Of a DNA stretch of 64,000 bases, positions 41,525 to 51,300 are shown piece after piece (position 1 is the stretch's first letter; every line of letters starts with the position of its first letter). This stretch comes from Jejuia sp040720935 (GTDB lineage: Bacteria; Bacteroidota; Bacteroidia; Flavobacteriales; Flavobacteriaceae). Made by a program: the position numbers and the translations under genes. The DNA lies in NCBI RefSeq assembly GCF_040720935.1, contig NZ_JBFDAE010000006.1, positions 186,001-250,000 on the forward strand. The letters run 5' to 3'. Below the pieces are notes generated by a model. It saw only the letters and a list, made by a program, of their open reading frames with translations. It was not told the origin of the DNA and made no database searches.

Positions 41525-44500
41525 CTAAAAGCTAATGATTCGTTTAGATGTATCAGAATTTACAATTAAAACTTGATTTTTTTTCTTTTTAAACTTTACT
41601 TTCTTTACAACCGTTAACTCTTCATCTGAAAATGGCTCACCTGAATTCTTCCAAAGCATAGCTGTTACCAAAATGGGACAATCTTCTTTTGGATTAAAAT
41701 TTTCACCTACATTTATTACCGTACTTTCCAAAGTTTCTGGATGTATGTTTGTAGATGTAATGGTATTGATATTATCCCACCCCTTTACAGGAACAAGTGC
41801 TAATTGATAGGTGCCATTATCAATGATATGAACATCCTTACCGTTAATATTCCGAACTTCTTTTTTGATAAAACCATTGCTATGCGACAATGCATAATGT
41901 CCTAATTTAAATGATACATTTTTGTCTGTTTCAATTTTATCAACTCTTAAAATACCATTTTTTAGAGGAATATCAGCTAGTTGTAATGTTGTGTTTTCAA
42001 TGTATTCTGATTTCAATTGTCTATAATACACCCCATCTTCAAATGTTTTAAAATCATAAAGATGTCCGGACTCATACGGACTTTCTTCCGTATTTGTTTT
42101 AAAGACATAGTTCATAGCAGCAACACCTTCTGAATTATCTGATTGCCAAGGAAATGCCGAATTGTAGGATAGCTTATTATAATTTTCGCTAGAACGGAAA
42201 GGCTCTTTAATATCTTTTCTAGGCACTTTGCACCAAGCTCTAATCTCCGATGCGCCAATATCATTATAATTAGTTACCAAAATGTCAGCACCTTTATAAA
42301 AATGATTGGTAACCGTGGTGTTCTTTAATTCGTTTTCCCAAACACCATCATTTTCTTCAGCTTGCCAAAATTCACTATCTTCTGGAGATAACAAACTTAA
42401 AAAGGCTTTCCCCATCCAATAGACACTCCCACGACAACTATAAGGTTGGGTAGAAGGATCGAAAGCTCCATAAAACCCGAGTGTTGGCACGCCATCCTTC
42501 ATAAACTCTGGATGTTGTAAAAACTGTAACAATACCCCAGATGATGTACGTCTGAATCCGCCCCAGTTGGCATTTTCCAAATCATCTTCGTAAAGGCTTA
42601 ATAAAGGAAATGGACTTACCGAAGCAAAACGATAGGTAATGCTCCGCCCCCACATAATCATTTTACCATCTTTGCCGAACATATAAGGATAGTTTTCTGC
42701 AACCGGTAAAAAATTGGCTTTGAATTTCTCTGCGTGTTCTGGATAATATTTTTTTCCGAAAAGCTCAGACCACATGGGCCCGTACATTTGAAATGCCCAC
42801 ATGCTGTAGTAATCATAGGCTGGATTATCGTTATACCAACCATCTCCTCGGTAATGCTCTAAAGATTTATCTAAATAATCCACCAGCAAGGTTTCGTTTA
42901 CTGGGTAGCCTTGATCTTTAAAGAAACTCAACACGAAAATATTGAAGAATTTCCAGTTTGATGGTACCGTATTTCCATCGCCATAGCTTATCATTTTTCG
43001 CGCTAAAATATCTTTTTGCTCCTGTGTAAATGGGTCCCAAAGCACTTCTGGAATCATGGACATAGACATTGATAAAGCACCAAACTCCACCAAGGTTTGT
43101 CCTGGCCAACTACCGGTTTTATCTTTAATGAATGATGGGTGGTTTGGGTCTATGAGATTCAAGATATTTTTACGATAATACTCAGCAACCTTAATTCCGT
43201 TAATAGTTAATTCTGGGTTTTCCTTTAGCAAAGGTGCAGCAACAAATAATGTTCTACATAAACCTTCCAATTTTTCAACAGGAACCTGCCCCTTGTTTCT
43301 AGGGTATGCCACATTTCCTATTTTTGGAAATTTTAAAGGATCGTTATACGAATTTACATAACTAAAAGCACCCTCTAACATATATTGAGCAGCATCCAGC
43401 CAATGCTTGCGGGTCATTCCGGTTTTAGGACTTTTTTTTTTATAATCCGGCTTTTTAATTTGAAAAATGGGTTGTCCGCCATAGAGTTTATAAACTTCTG
43501 CTCCTGCTGCCAAAAAAGCACCCGAACCGTAAACTTCGGTTTTATCAGCCCAAGCTTCTCCCGGAGCAGCACCAATGGGTTGTACATATCCTAACATGCC
43601 ATCTTTTGTAATATGACTTCTTAAAGTATTCCAAGCACGTTTTATATGTGGCTCGTAAGTATCTTTATCTAACAGCCCTTTGTTTACGCCCCATGCCAAT
43701 CCGAAGGTAAAAAAAGAAGTGCCACTAGTTTCTGGTGTTGGATACAATTCATCGTTCAGTAAACTCATTGCCCAATGGCCTTCTGGAGTCTGTATTTCAA
43801 TCAGCTTTTTAGCCATTCTTAAATAGATATCCTTAAAATACTCATATTCCTTAGAACCAGGTTCATATTCATCCATTAATAGTGTTAAACCTCCAAAAAC
43901 CCAACCGTTTCCTCTGGACCAAAATATTTTTTTGCCACCGTCCAGTTTACCTATAAAACTGTTATCGCGGTAAAACAAACTTTCATCTTCATCAAATAAA
44001 TGATCGTAGGTAGCTTTATATTCGGCCATCATAAAATCGGAGTATTTCTGTTCTCCAGTAATTTTTGCCATTTGCGCCCAAAGCGGAGGCCCCATAAATA
44101 AGGCATCACACCAGGTCCAACGTTCAAGGTGCTTATATTTATCCAATGTAATAGGTTGTTTGCTTGGGTTTTCTAAAACAAAATCCAGTCCCTTTTTTAC
44201 ACCTTTAATCATCGTACTATCGCTATACTCTCTAAATAACTCTAGATACATCTGCCCCACAACATGGTCATCTGCCATATATTTTCTATGGTGCAATTTC
44301 CAATTTTGCTGTTCACCAACTGACTTCAACCACTCAAAATAACGGTCGTCTTTAGCCATTTCGGCATACTTAACCATACCAACATAAAGCGCACCGTTGG
44401 TCCAATCGGCAATATGATGCGGTTTTTCCCTACCACTATAAGTATCCCTAAAATGTTCAATTTGCCAATCGGCAACACGTTTCATTTCCTTTCTTACCGA

Positions 44501-44602
44501 TACAGGGTTAATGGATTGTCCAAAACTTGAAAAAACAATACAAACAGTTGCTAGAATAGTGAACAAAAGTTGTTTTAACGAACGAGGAAATGTGTAATTC
44601 AT
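41525..44602 (-). CDS. GH105-GH154 (DUF2264) fusion glycoside hydrolase
   Basis: Two-enzyme fusion of 1025 residues with a signal peptide (LLFTILATVCIVFSSFGQ). Residues about 35-370 are GH105: HHIADWTNGALYVGM (Asp66) and HLERWTWCDALFMGPPLW (Asp166) match the two catalytic aspartates of unsaturated glucuronyl/rhamnogalacturonyl hydrolases, which remove the 4,5-unsaturated uronate left by lyases. Residues about 395-1025 are DUF2264, now CAZy GH154 (some members are beta-glucuronidases): TRKHWLDAAQYMLEGAFSYV, WPGQTLVEFGALSMSM, YRGDGWYNDNPAYDYYSMWAFQMYGPMW, GRSITYRFASVSPFPLLSL. The product should be periplasmic and handle uronate ends. Divergent from kduI, which would take the released sugar. GH154 assignment from memory of the family. 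Confidence 0.88.
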   Translation of the reverse strand: MNYTFPRSLKQLLFTILATVCIVFSSFGQSINPVSVRKEMKRVADWQIEHFRDTYSGREKPHHIADWTNGALYVGMVKYAEMAKDDRYFEWLKSVGEQQNWKLHHRKYMADDHVVGQMYLELFREYSDSTMIKGVKKGLDFVLENPSKQPITLDKYKHLERWTWCDALFMGPPLWAQMAKITGEQKYSDFMMAEYKATYDHLFDEDESLFYRDNSFIGKLDGGKKIFWSRGNGWVFGGLTLLMDEYEPGSKEYEYFKDIYLRMAKKLIEIQTPEGHWAMSLLNDELYPTPETSGTSFFTFGLAWGVNKGLLDKDTYEPHIKRAWNTLRSHITKDGMLGYVQPIGAAPGEAWADKTEVYGSGAFLAAGAEVYKLYGGQPIFQIKKPDYKKKSPKTGMTRKHWLDAAQYMLEGAFSYVNSYNDPLKFPKIGNVAYPRNKGQVPVEKLEGLCRTLFVAAPLLKENPELTINGIKVAEYYRKNILNLIDPNHPSFIKDKTGSWPGQTLVEFGALSMSMSMIPEVLWDPFTQEQKDILARKMISYGDGNTVPSNWKFFNIFVLSFFKDQGYPVNETLLVDYLDKSLEHYRGDGWYNDNPAYDYYSMWAFQMYGPMWSELFGKKYYPEHAEKFKANFLPVAENYPYMFGKDGKMIMWGRSITYRFASVSPFPLLSLYEDDLENANWGGFRRTSSGVLLQFLQHPEFMKDGVPTLGFYGAFDPSTQPYSCRGSVYWMGKAFLSLLSPEDSEFWQAEENDGVWENELKNTTVTNHFYKGADILVTNYNDIGASEIRAWCKVPRKDIKEPFRSSENYNKLSYNSAFPWQSDNSEGVAAMNYVFKTNTEESPYESGHLYDFKTFEDGVYYRQLKSEYIENTTLQLADIPLKNGILRVDKIETDKNVSFKLGHYALSHSNGFIKKEVRNINGKDVHIIDNGTYQLALVPVKGWDNINTITSTNIHPETLESTVINVGENFNPKEDCPILVTAMLWKNSGEPFSDEELTVVKKVKFKKKKNQVLIVNSDTSKRIISF

Positions 44603-44678
44603 TTAAAGCTATTTAAGGTTATAATTATTATGTAATACTATTTTCTAAAAATAGATGAAACAAATATATGAAAAAAAA

Positions 44679-44706
44679 TTTAAAATACAATCGATTGTAT
44701 TTTAAA
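44679..44706. promoter_or_regulatory. 28-bp perfect palindrome, probable LacI-family operator
   Basis: TTTAAAATACAATC followed directly by its exact complement GATTGTATTTTAAA, with the central CG step typical of LacI-family sites. It lies 77 bases upstream of the GH105-GH154 ATG and 52 bases upstream of the kduI ATG on the other strand, so one bound repressor could control both. Two LacI genes follow in the minus-strand unit. Confidence 0.75.
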
Positions 44707-44757
44707 ATAAATTTACTATTTTTACTGAAATTTATTATCAAATAAACAATTATTACA

Positions 44758-45600
44758 ATGAAACAAAACTTTGAAGTAAGATACGCAGCCTCGCCAAGAG
44801 AAGTAAAAAAAATGGATACTCAGGAACTTAGAGATGAGTTTTTAGTGCAGAATATATTTGAAAACGACAAGCTGAATTTTGTCTATACACATTATGACCG
44901 CTATATAATTGCAGGTGTTGTGCCTGTAAAACAAAGCGTTAAACTGGAAACTATAGATCCGCTAAAAGCAGACTACTTTTTACAACGAAGAGAATTAGGT
45001 GTTATAAATATTGGCGGGAGCGGTACAGTTTCTGTAGATGGCACTTCTTATAATTTAGACCACAAAGAAGCTTTATATATAGGACAAGGCAATAAGGATG
45101 TGTCGTTTTCAAGCGCATCGGCAGATCATCCCGCAAAGTTTTACATCAACTCCACACCTGCTCATAAAGCATACCCAAACAAAAAAATAGGCATTAATGA
45201 TGTTGAAGTAGTGGAACTTGGCGCTCCTGAAACCGCAAATGCCCGTACCTTAAGAAAGTATATTGTAAATAGCGTGGTTGATGTGTGTCAATTACAAATG
45301 GGGATGACATCCTTAAAATCTGGAAGTTGCTGGAACACTATGCCCGCCCATGTACACGACAGGCGTATGGAAGTATATTTATATGTTGAAGTTCCTGAAG
45401 GACAATCTGTTTGCCACTTTATGGGACAAACCGATGAGACACGCCATATTTGGATGCAAAATGATGAAGCTGTAATATCTCCACCATGGTCTATCCACTC
45501 TGGTTCAGGAACCAGTAATTACACTTTCATTTGGGGAATGGCCGGTGAAAATCTGGACTATTCTGATATGGATGTTGCCAACATTCCTGATTTAAAATAA
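44758..45600 (+). CDS. kduI: 5-dehydro-4-deoxy-D-glucuronate isomerase
   Basis: Isomerises 5-keto-4-deoxyuronate, the open-chain product of unsaturated uronate release, to 2,5-diketo-3-deoxygluconate. The 280-residue cupin protein has MPAHVHDRRMEVYLYVEVPEGQ with zinc-binding histidines and glutamate, and HSGSGTSNYTFIWGMAGENLDYSDMD at the C-terminus, both nearly invariant in KduI. Cytoplasmic. Divergent from the GH105-GH154 gene across a palindromic operator; the next gene encodes a DUF4861 lipoprotein. KduD and later steps are not in the window. Confidence 0.96.
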   Translation: MKQNFEVRYAASPREVKKMDTQELRDEFLVQNIFENDKLNFVYTHYDRYIIAGVVPVKQSVKLETIDPLKADYFLQRRELGVINIGGSGTVSVDGTSYNLDHKEALYIGQGNKDVSFSSASADHPAKFYINSTPAHKAYPNKKIGINDVEVVELGAPETANARTLRKYIVNSVVDVCQLQMGMTSLKSGSCWNTMPAHVHDRRMEVYLYVEVPEGQSVCHFMGQTDETRHIWMQNDEAVISPPWSIHSGSGTSNYTFIWGMAGENLDYSDMDVANIPDLK

Positions 45601-45607
45601 GCCCATA

Positions 45608-45633
45608 ACCCACCTGCCTGTCGGTAGGTGGGT
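45608..45633 (+). terminator. Hairpin after kduI
   Basis: Stem ACCCACCTGCC / GGTAGGTGGGT with loop TGTC (one G-T pair), followed by ATTTAT. The CCTGCC-tGTC-GG core also recurs in the repeat at 47031-47068. Confidence 0.65.
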
Positions 45634-45684
45634 ATTTATCAAATAGAAAAAATTAAATACGGCTAATTACAAATTTTTCAACCA

Positions 45685-46860
45685 ATGAAACTAATTAAGA
45701 TTTTTTCGATCGGAATTTTGTTGTTCACAATTCCATCCTGTTCTCAAAAAGAGCAGCCTATTACAATTAAAATTTCAAATGACCTGGATTTAGATAGACA
45801 ATTTGAAACTGTTGAAATTTCAAAATCCAGTTTGGGTCTTGAAAGTATCGATAATTTTGGGGTTAAGGATATTTCAACTGAAAAATCATTAACCTCACAG
45901 TTAATTGACACTAATGATGATGGTGTTATGGATGTTTTATTATTTCAACCGAATATTAAAGCAAATTCCGAAGGTTCTTATCAATTGGTTCAGCTTAAAG
46001 GAGATGAACAGCAAAAAGATGAAATTATATGTTATTCCCGTTTTGTGCCAGAACGTACCGATGATTATGCATGGGAAAACAACAAAGTAGCTTTTAGAAC
46101 TTACGGTCCGAATGCGCAATACAGATTTGAAAACAACCTAAAAGAAGGCACGCTTTCTAGCGGTATTGATGCATGGTTAAAACGGGTGGACTACCCAATA
46201 ATTGATAAATGGTATAAAAAATACACCGAAAAAACGGGCACTTACCATGAAGATACAGGCGAAGGTTTGGACAATTTTCATGTAGGCAGTAGTCGTGGTG
46301 TTGGAGGTACTGCTTATAAAAAAGACAGTACGTATTATATTTCAAAAAACTTTATCAGCTATAAAACCATTACAAATGGACCTATTCGCACCAGCTTTAA
46401 TTTAGATTATGGTGTTTGGGAGGCAGATGGTACTCTAATAAAAGAATCTAAAACCATTAGTTTAGATTATGGCAATAACCTTTCAAAGTTTGAAATTCAT
46501 ATTGAAGGTGTTGACACACTATCAGCCGGTTTAACACTCCATGAAAAAGATGGTGTGGTAACCTCACATAAAGATGAAACATGGGTAAATTATTGGCAAC
46601 CACATGCCGATTCTGAAATTGGGACAGCTATAGTTGCTGCTCCAAATTATTATACTGGTTATGAGAAATATGATACCGCAGAAAAAGACTTAAGCAATGC
46701 TTTTGCACATTTAAAAGTCATTAATGGTAAAACCGAATATTATGCTGGTTTTACATGGCAAAAAAGCGAGCAGTTTAAAAATCAATACGAATGGGAACAG
46801 TATTTAAGCAACTTCTCAAAGAAATTAGGTAGCCCATTAAAAGTAGAAATCATTAAATAA
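45685..46860 (+). CDS. DUF4861 family lipoprotein
   Basis: A 391-residue lipoprotein (FSIGILLFTIPSC) of the DUF4861 family, which is common in polysaccharide-utilisation loci: ITIKISNDLDLDRQFETVEI, ERTDDYAWENNKVAFRTYGPNAQ, GIDAWLKRVDYPIIDKWYKKYTEKTGTYHEDTGEGLDNFHVGSSRGVGGTAYKKDSTYYISKNFISYKTITNGPIRTSFNLDY, and HLKVINGKTEYYAGFTWQKSEQF. The beta-rich fold and the His/Asp/Glu-rich central segment suggest a carbohydrate-binding or hydrolytic role; no activity is established to my knowledge. Follows kduI, so it may share its control by the LacI-type operator. Confidence 0.85.
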   Translation: MKLIKIFSIGILLFTIPSCSQKEQPITIKISNDLDLDRQFETVEISKSSLGLESIDNFGVKDISTEKSLTSQLIDTNDDGVMDVLLFQPNIKANSEGSYQLVQLKGDEQQKDEIICYSRFVPERTDDYAWENNKVAFRTYGPNAQYRFENNLKEGTLSSGIDAWLKRVDYPIIDKWYKKYTEKTGTYHEDTGEGLDNFHVGSSRGVGGTAYKKDSTYYISKNFISYKTITNGPIRTSFNLDYGVWEADGTLIKESKTISLDYGNNLSKFEIHIEGVDTLSAGLTLHEKDGVVTSHKDETWVNYWQPHADSEIGTAIVAAPNYYTGYEKYDTAEKDLSNAFAHLKVINGKTEYYAGFTWQKSEQFKNQYEWEQYLSNFSKKLGSPLKVEIIK

Positions 46861-47257
46861 AACATACAAGTAAACATCTTATCAAATATGAGCTCAATTA
46901 ATAATAGCAGCTGTTTTCTGTACTCATAAAGGGGCATTAGACAAAACATTATAGATAAATATCCTCGAGGCCGTGCGAGGTATTCAACGGAAAAAACTTT
47001 TTTACATTCCGGAGCAAGTTTCGAGGTACCAGCCTGCCGCCTGCCCGTCGGCAGACAGGGCTGGCAGGTTAAAACTGATATCCCGCTAAAAATCGGGGCA
47101 ACCATCAAAACTTAATGCGCTGTGCTTTTAAGTTTTGGGTTTCACTAATAAATTCTTTATAGAATCATTACAAATTGCCTCATTATTTTACTCCGTGCAA
47201 ATGAAATTAATATTATAACGCTTATCTTAGTACCGCAATTTAATAGCATTTTAAATA
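46861..47257. other. 397-base gap without a gene, with a GC-rich repeat
   Basis: No convincing coding frame. It contains a nested hairpin: CCTGCC (47033-47038) with GGCAGG (47063-47068) outside, and CTGCC-cgtc-GGCAG (47041-47054) inside, a GC-rich island in AT-rich DNA. A second stem CCTCG...CGAGG lies at about 46970-46981. The right part is AT-rich and should hold the promoter of the gene at 47258. Confidence 0.6.
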
Positions 47258-47968
47258 ATGAAATCATCTATTTTAGCTTTCGGCATTTTATTCTTCATTG
47301 GGCTTAACATAAATTATGCTCAAAACAAAAAATTAACGGGAAAAGTAGTCGCTTTTAAAGCATATCCTATAAATAACGTGTCTGTATCTTCAAAAAAACT
47401 TAAAACAGAAACAATTACAGATTCACTTGGTTATTTCACAATTGAATGTCGTAAAAAAGACAAGCTGACGTTTAAGGCTGCGGGGTTCCAAAACCAAACC
47501 ATTAAAATAGAAGATACCGATAGCTTAAAAGTTAATTTAATATTAATCAATAGCAAAAATGCTTTTAAGGAAGTGGTTCGTAAAAAGCATATGCATCAAT
47601 CGGACCTGGATTATTGCATTAACAATTTGATAGATGAGAACAATAACTTTGACCAGCTTCTTACAGTATATGACGTGATTCAATACGTACATCCAAGCGC
47701 AAGAGTAACCTCTGTAACAGCTAACAGTTCTGGGGGAAACACTTTTGGCGCTTCTGGCAATCAAATTATTTTAGGCGGCCAGGGCCCAAACTCTATTTTA
47801 GCAAGTCCTTATGCCTTATTGGTGGTTGACGGGATAGTAACTGGCGATATCTCAGGAGTTGTTCCCGAACAAATTAAATCGGTTAAAGTTTTAACTGGGA
47901 GTAATGCGGGACATTGGGGCACTAGAGGTGGCAATGGAGTGGTTGAGATTACGTTGAAGCATAAATAA
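47258..47968 (+). CDS. Receptor-less TonB plug-domain protein
   Basis: A 236-residue exported protein with signal AFGILFFIGLNINYAQ. A carboxypeptidase-regulatory-like domain (LTGKVVAFKAYPINNVSVSSKKLKTETITDSLGYFTIECRKKDKLTFKAAGFQNQTIKIE) is followed by a plug-like domain: YDVIQYVHPSARVTS ... NSILASPYALLVVDGIVTGDISGVVPEQIKSVKVLTGSNAGHWGTRGGNGVVEITLKHK. This is the N-terminal part of a SusC-like transporter, ending naturally with a stop where the barrel would begin. No barrel sequence follows in any frame, so it is not a broken SusC but a stand-alone plug protein. Role unknown; it may interact with barrels or TonB. Confidence 0.8.
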   Translation: MKSSILAFGILFFIGLNINYAQNKKLTGKVVAFKAYPINNVSVSSKKLKTETITDSLGYFTIECRKKDKLTFKAAGFQNQTIKIEDTDSLKVNLILINSKNAFKEVVRKKHMHQSDLDYCINNLIDENNNFDQLLTVYDVIQYVHPSARVTSVTANSSGGNTFGASGNQIILGGQGPNSILASPYALLVVDGIVTGDISGVVPEQIKSVKVLTGSNAGHWGTRGGNGVVEITLKHK

Positions 47969-48331
47969 TAGTATTTAAAAACGAAAAACACCCAAATTCT
48001 AAATTCCGGATAGCCAGCGGAAAAAAGAAAAACTTCCATCTGCTACCGAACTTATTTTGGTGGCAACCTACTAATTCAACTTCGGGAACAACACAATATC
48101 TTCATATTACAAATTCATTATTTCTCAATATTCAACACTTTCAAAAGCTCAATATTGAAACTCTTAATCATCAACCTGTCAAGTTTCTTTCAAGTTAATA
48201 ATCCGTGAAATAAGGCGTTTATCGATACTTTATATTCTTGTCTAGTTTGAATCAAGTTTCTTTCTGTTTTTAAAAGCTTATTTCTTTCAAACTTTGTAAT
48301 GCTAGGAAGGCAACCACTAAACGAAGGCATT
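47969..48331. other. 363-base gap upstream of the GH86 gene
   Basis: No gene recognised. It holds a direct repeat TCAAGTTTCTTTC at 48179-48191 and 48252-48264 (73 bases apart), and an inverted TCAATATT-type pair near 48125-48160. The direct repeat is close to the GH86 start and could be a regulator site. No palindrome like the one at 44679-44706 is present. Confidence 0.5.
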
Positions 48332-51300
48332 ATGAAAAAACTACTACTCATTTTATTGATAATAATTATTCCTATTGGAAATAGCTGCTATTCACAAAAC
48401 ATTCAGGTTGATGTAAATCTTAACATGAAACACTCCGTGGAAGGCGTGTCAGATTTTGGAAGAGAAAGACACATGACCATCCATTCCTCACCTACAGAAA
48501 ACGACTGGAACGGTGAAGAAGACAAATTAGATTATCTGATAAACGATTTGGGCGTCTATTTTGGTAGGGAAACAGGCTCTGCAACCTGGAAAATGCAAGG
48601 TGTAGAAGAAGATCCTAATAACCCAGGGTGGCCATATGAAGCTCAAATGATAACACACGGCAACGGATTGAAAAATTGGAGCGATTCTCCTGATTTTGCT
48701 TCACGTCGTCAATATAGAAGTAAGTCCATTAATATGATTATGGGCATCAATGATACAAGTCCTATGTATTCGGGGCTTTCTTGGTTTGAAGGTTTTGGAA
48801 GAGGTAAAGGCGGTTGGTTTATAAAAGATGTTGATGCTGGAGCAGAATGGACTGCCTTGTATTTAGACCATTATTTTGCAAAATCATCTGGTGATATTGG
48901 AGATCCACTTCCAAAATACTGGGAGGTTTACAATGAACCCGATATGAATTTTATGAACCCACAATTCGGGATGATTATTTCAAGCCTTGAGAAAAATTGG
49001 GAATACCATAAATTAGTAGCTCAAAATGTGAGAGCAAAATTAGGAGCTAAAGCACCTAAAATTGGAGGCATGACTTGGGGCCAATTGGATTTCTTCAAAC
49101 CAGATGGCATTCCTACGCGATCACCATTAACGTACTGGACACAATGGTTAGAGCCTGACAACCCAATGATTCCGCTTTATGAGAATATGCTATCTGGCGT
49201 AAATGGCTGGCCTAAAGCTTGGGACAAACGTCAGGATGCTTGGTGGCAATGGGATTACCTGTGGCAAGGATTTATTGATCACGCTGGTGCGGACATGGAT
49301 TTTTATGGCGTTCACCTTTATGATTGGCCAAATGCAAACGCAAATCAAGCTACCATTCGCTCGGGCGGGCATACAGAAGCCATGTTAGATCAACTAGAAT
49401 GGTATGATTATTTGAAATTTGGAGATAAAAAAGACCTTGTAATTTCAGAATTTGGTGCAGTAAACACAGACTATATCAACTCACTCCCCGACAGAAGACG
49501 TGATTGGGAATTTCTGAAGCCTTTTAACCAAATGTTTATGGAGATTTTAGAGCGTCCATCGCATGTGGTAATGAGTATGCCATTTACACCCGCTAAAGCT
49601 GTTTGGGGTGCTTTTGTTAAAGGAGGAACTGGTACTGGTGATGTACAACGTTATGACGGATCTACTTTATTTGAACCAGTTGGCACATGGCAAGGTGAAA
49701 ACTATGTTATTGGAGAACCTTCTGGAGGATGGCAATGGAGCCCCATTATTTATTATTTCGAATTATGGAAAGATGTTGATGGCACGCGTATTGACACAAA
49801 ATCGAACACCCTAGATGTTCAGGTGGATGCATACGTAAAAGATAAACATGTGTACCTTATTTTGAACAATACGAATGATGATATTAAAACCATTCATTTG
49901 AACACCTTTAATTCGGCAACCGCAAATACGGTAAATAGTGTACAAATGCGCCATTTATTCTTCAATCCTAATTTAGGAACTCAAGGGGAGCCAGATTTAT
50001 CGGTTGTTGACTTAGATACAGCACCAGCGCAGGTCACATTAAAACCAAATTCAACTATCGTATTAGATTACACCTATGCGAACACGGTTGAAATAGATAT
50101 AGAATCCAGGGAAACGAAATACATGTCTGATGCACTTACAACAGCCACCAACTCAAGAGGCACTCAGTTATGTCGTCTAACAGGACAAAATAAGCTGACA
50201 ACTACCGTTAAAAATGTTGTAAAACCAGCAAAAGGTGAAGCCATGGTAAGAATTGGTGGGTTTTTCTACAATCCGACCGATGCAGGAGACGGGAAGAGCA
50301 TAAAAGTAATATCATTAAAAGTAAATGGAAACGAAGTTGTTACCCAAAGCCCTATGTTACTTAACCCTCGTGGCCACGTTGCTAGTGTTTATGGCGGTGG
50401 CTGGTTTGGTGTGTTGGAAATCGAAATTCCTATTGAATTCTTAAACAACGGTAATAATACAGTTTATTTTGAACGTCAACAAAATGCCGATTTTACAACG
50501 GTAATGCTTCAAGTTTGGGATATGGATCAAGATCCAGGAAGAACTGAGGATACTGCAATACCTTTAACATCAATTTCCTTGGGTAGTGATGAGTCATTAA
50601 TGAATGGTAATAATTTAGGGATTGTGCCAGTTTTCACACCAACAGATGCCTCAAACAAAGGTTTAACTTGGACGTCTTCTGATTCTAACGTTGCTACTGT
50701 TGATGAAAATGGCGTAGTAACCGCTGTGGCAGATTCTGGTGTTACACTAATTACGGCAACAAGTACTGAGAATGGTAGCATTTTTGCAACAAAAACCATT
50801 ACTGCTATTCCTTTTGAAACAGCAACAGTAACTTCAATTGACATTTTAGAAGGTGACCACATTACTGTGGATCAATATGTAAACACACCATTAACACTAC
50901 AACTTACTCCAACACCAGAAAATGCTCCTGAAATAGAGTGGACTTCAAGTAATGAAGCGAATGTTTCTGTACTTGCAACAGGAAAATTAATTGGGAAGAT
51001 TATTGGAAGTTCTGCCGTAATAACTGCAAAAGTAAAAGGCACAAACATATCAGACGCTATTACTGTTGATGTTCGTATTGCAGGAGAGGAAAGTATATTT
51101 ACCAGAGAATTACCTGATTTTTTACGTCCGTTTACAACAGGTACAGTAAGTGTGCCTGTTAGTATAATGGGTAATCGTACAGTAATGATGGAATTGATTA
51201 AAGATGGGAATATTTTAGGCTCTGGGTCTCAAAATGTGAACGCTCTTGGAGATGAAACGGTTGAAGTTACTTATAACTTAGCTACTGCGCCTGCTCCAGG

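Noticed and set aside
46782..47108. Minus-strand frame of 108 codons in the gap after the DUF4861 gene
   Set aside because: It crosses the GC-rich hairpin repeat (codons QPCLPTGRRQAG come from it) and overlaps the DUF4861 gene end; no signal, no family.
47258..47968. Reading the plug protein as a truncated SusC pseudogene
   Set aside because: The frame ends with a normal stop and spacing, keeps a signal peptide, and no barrel fragments follow in any frame up to the GH86 gene.
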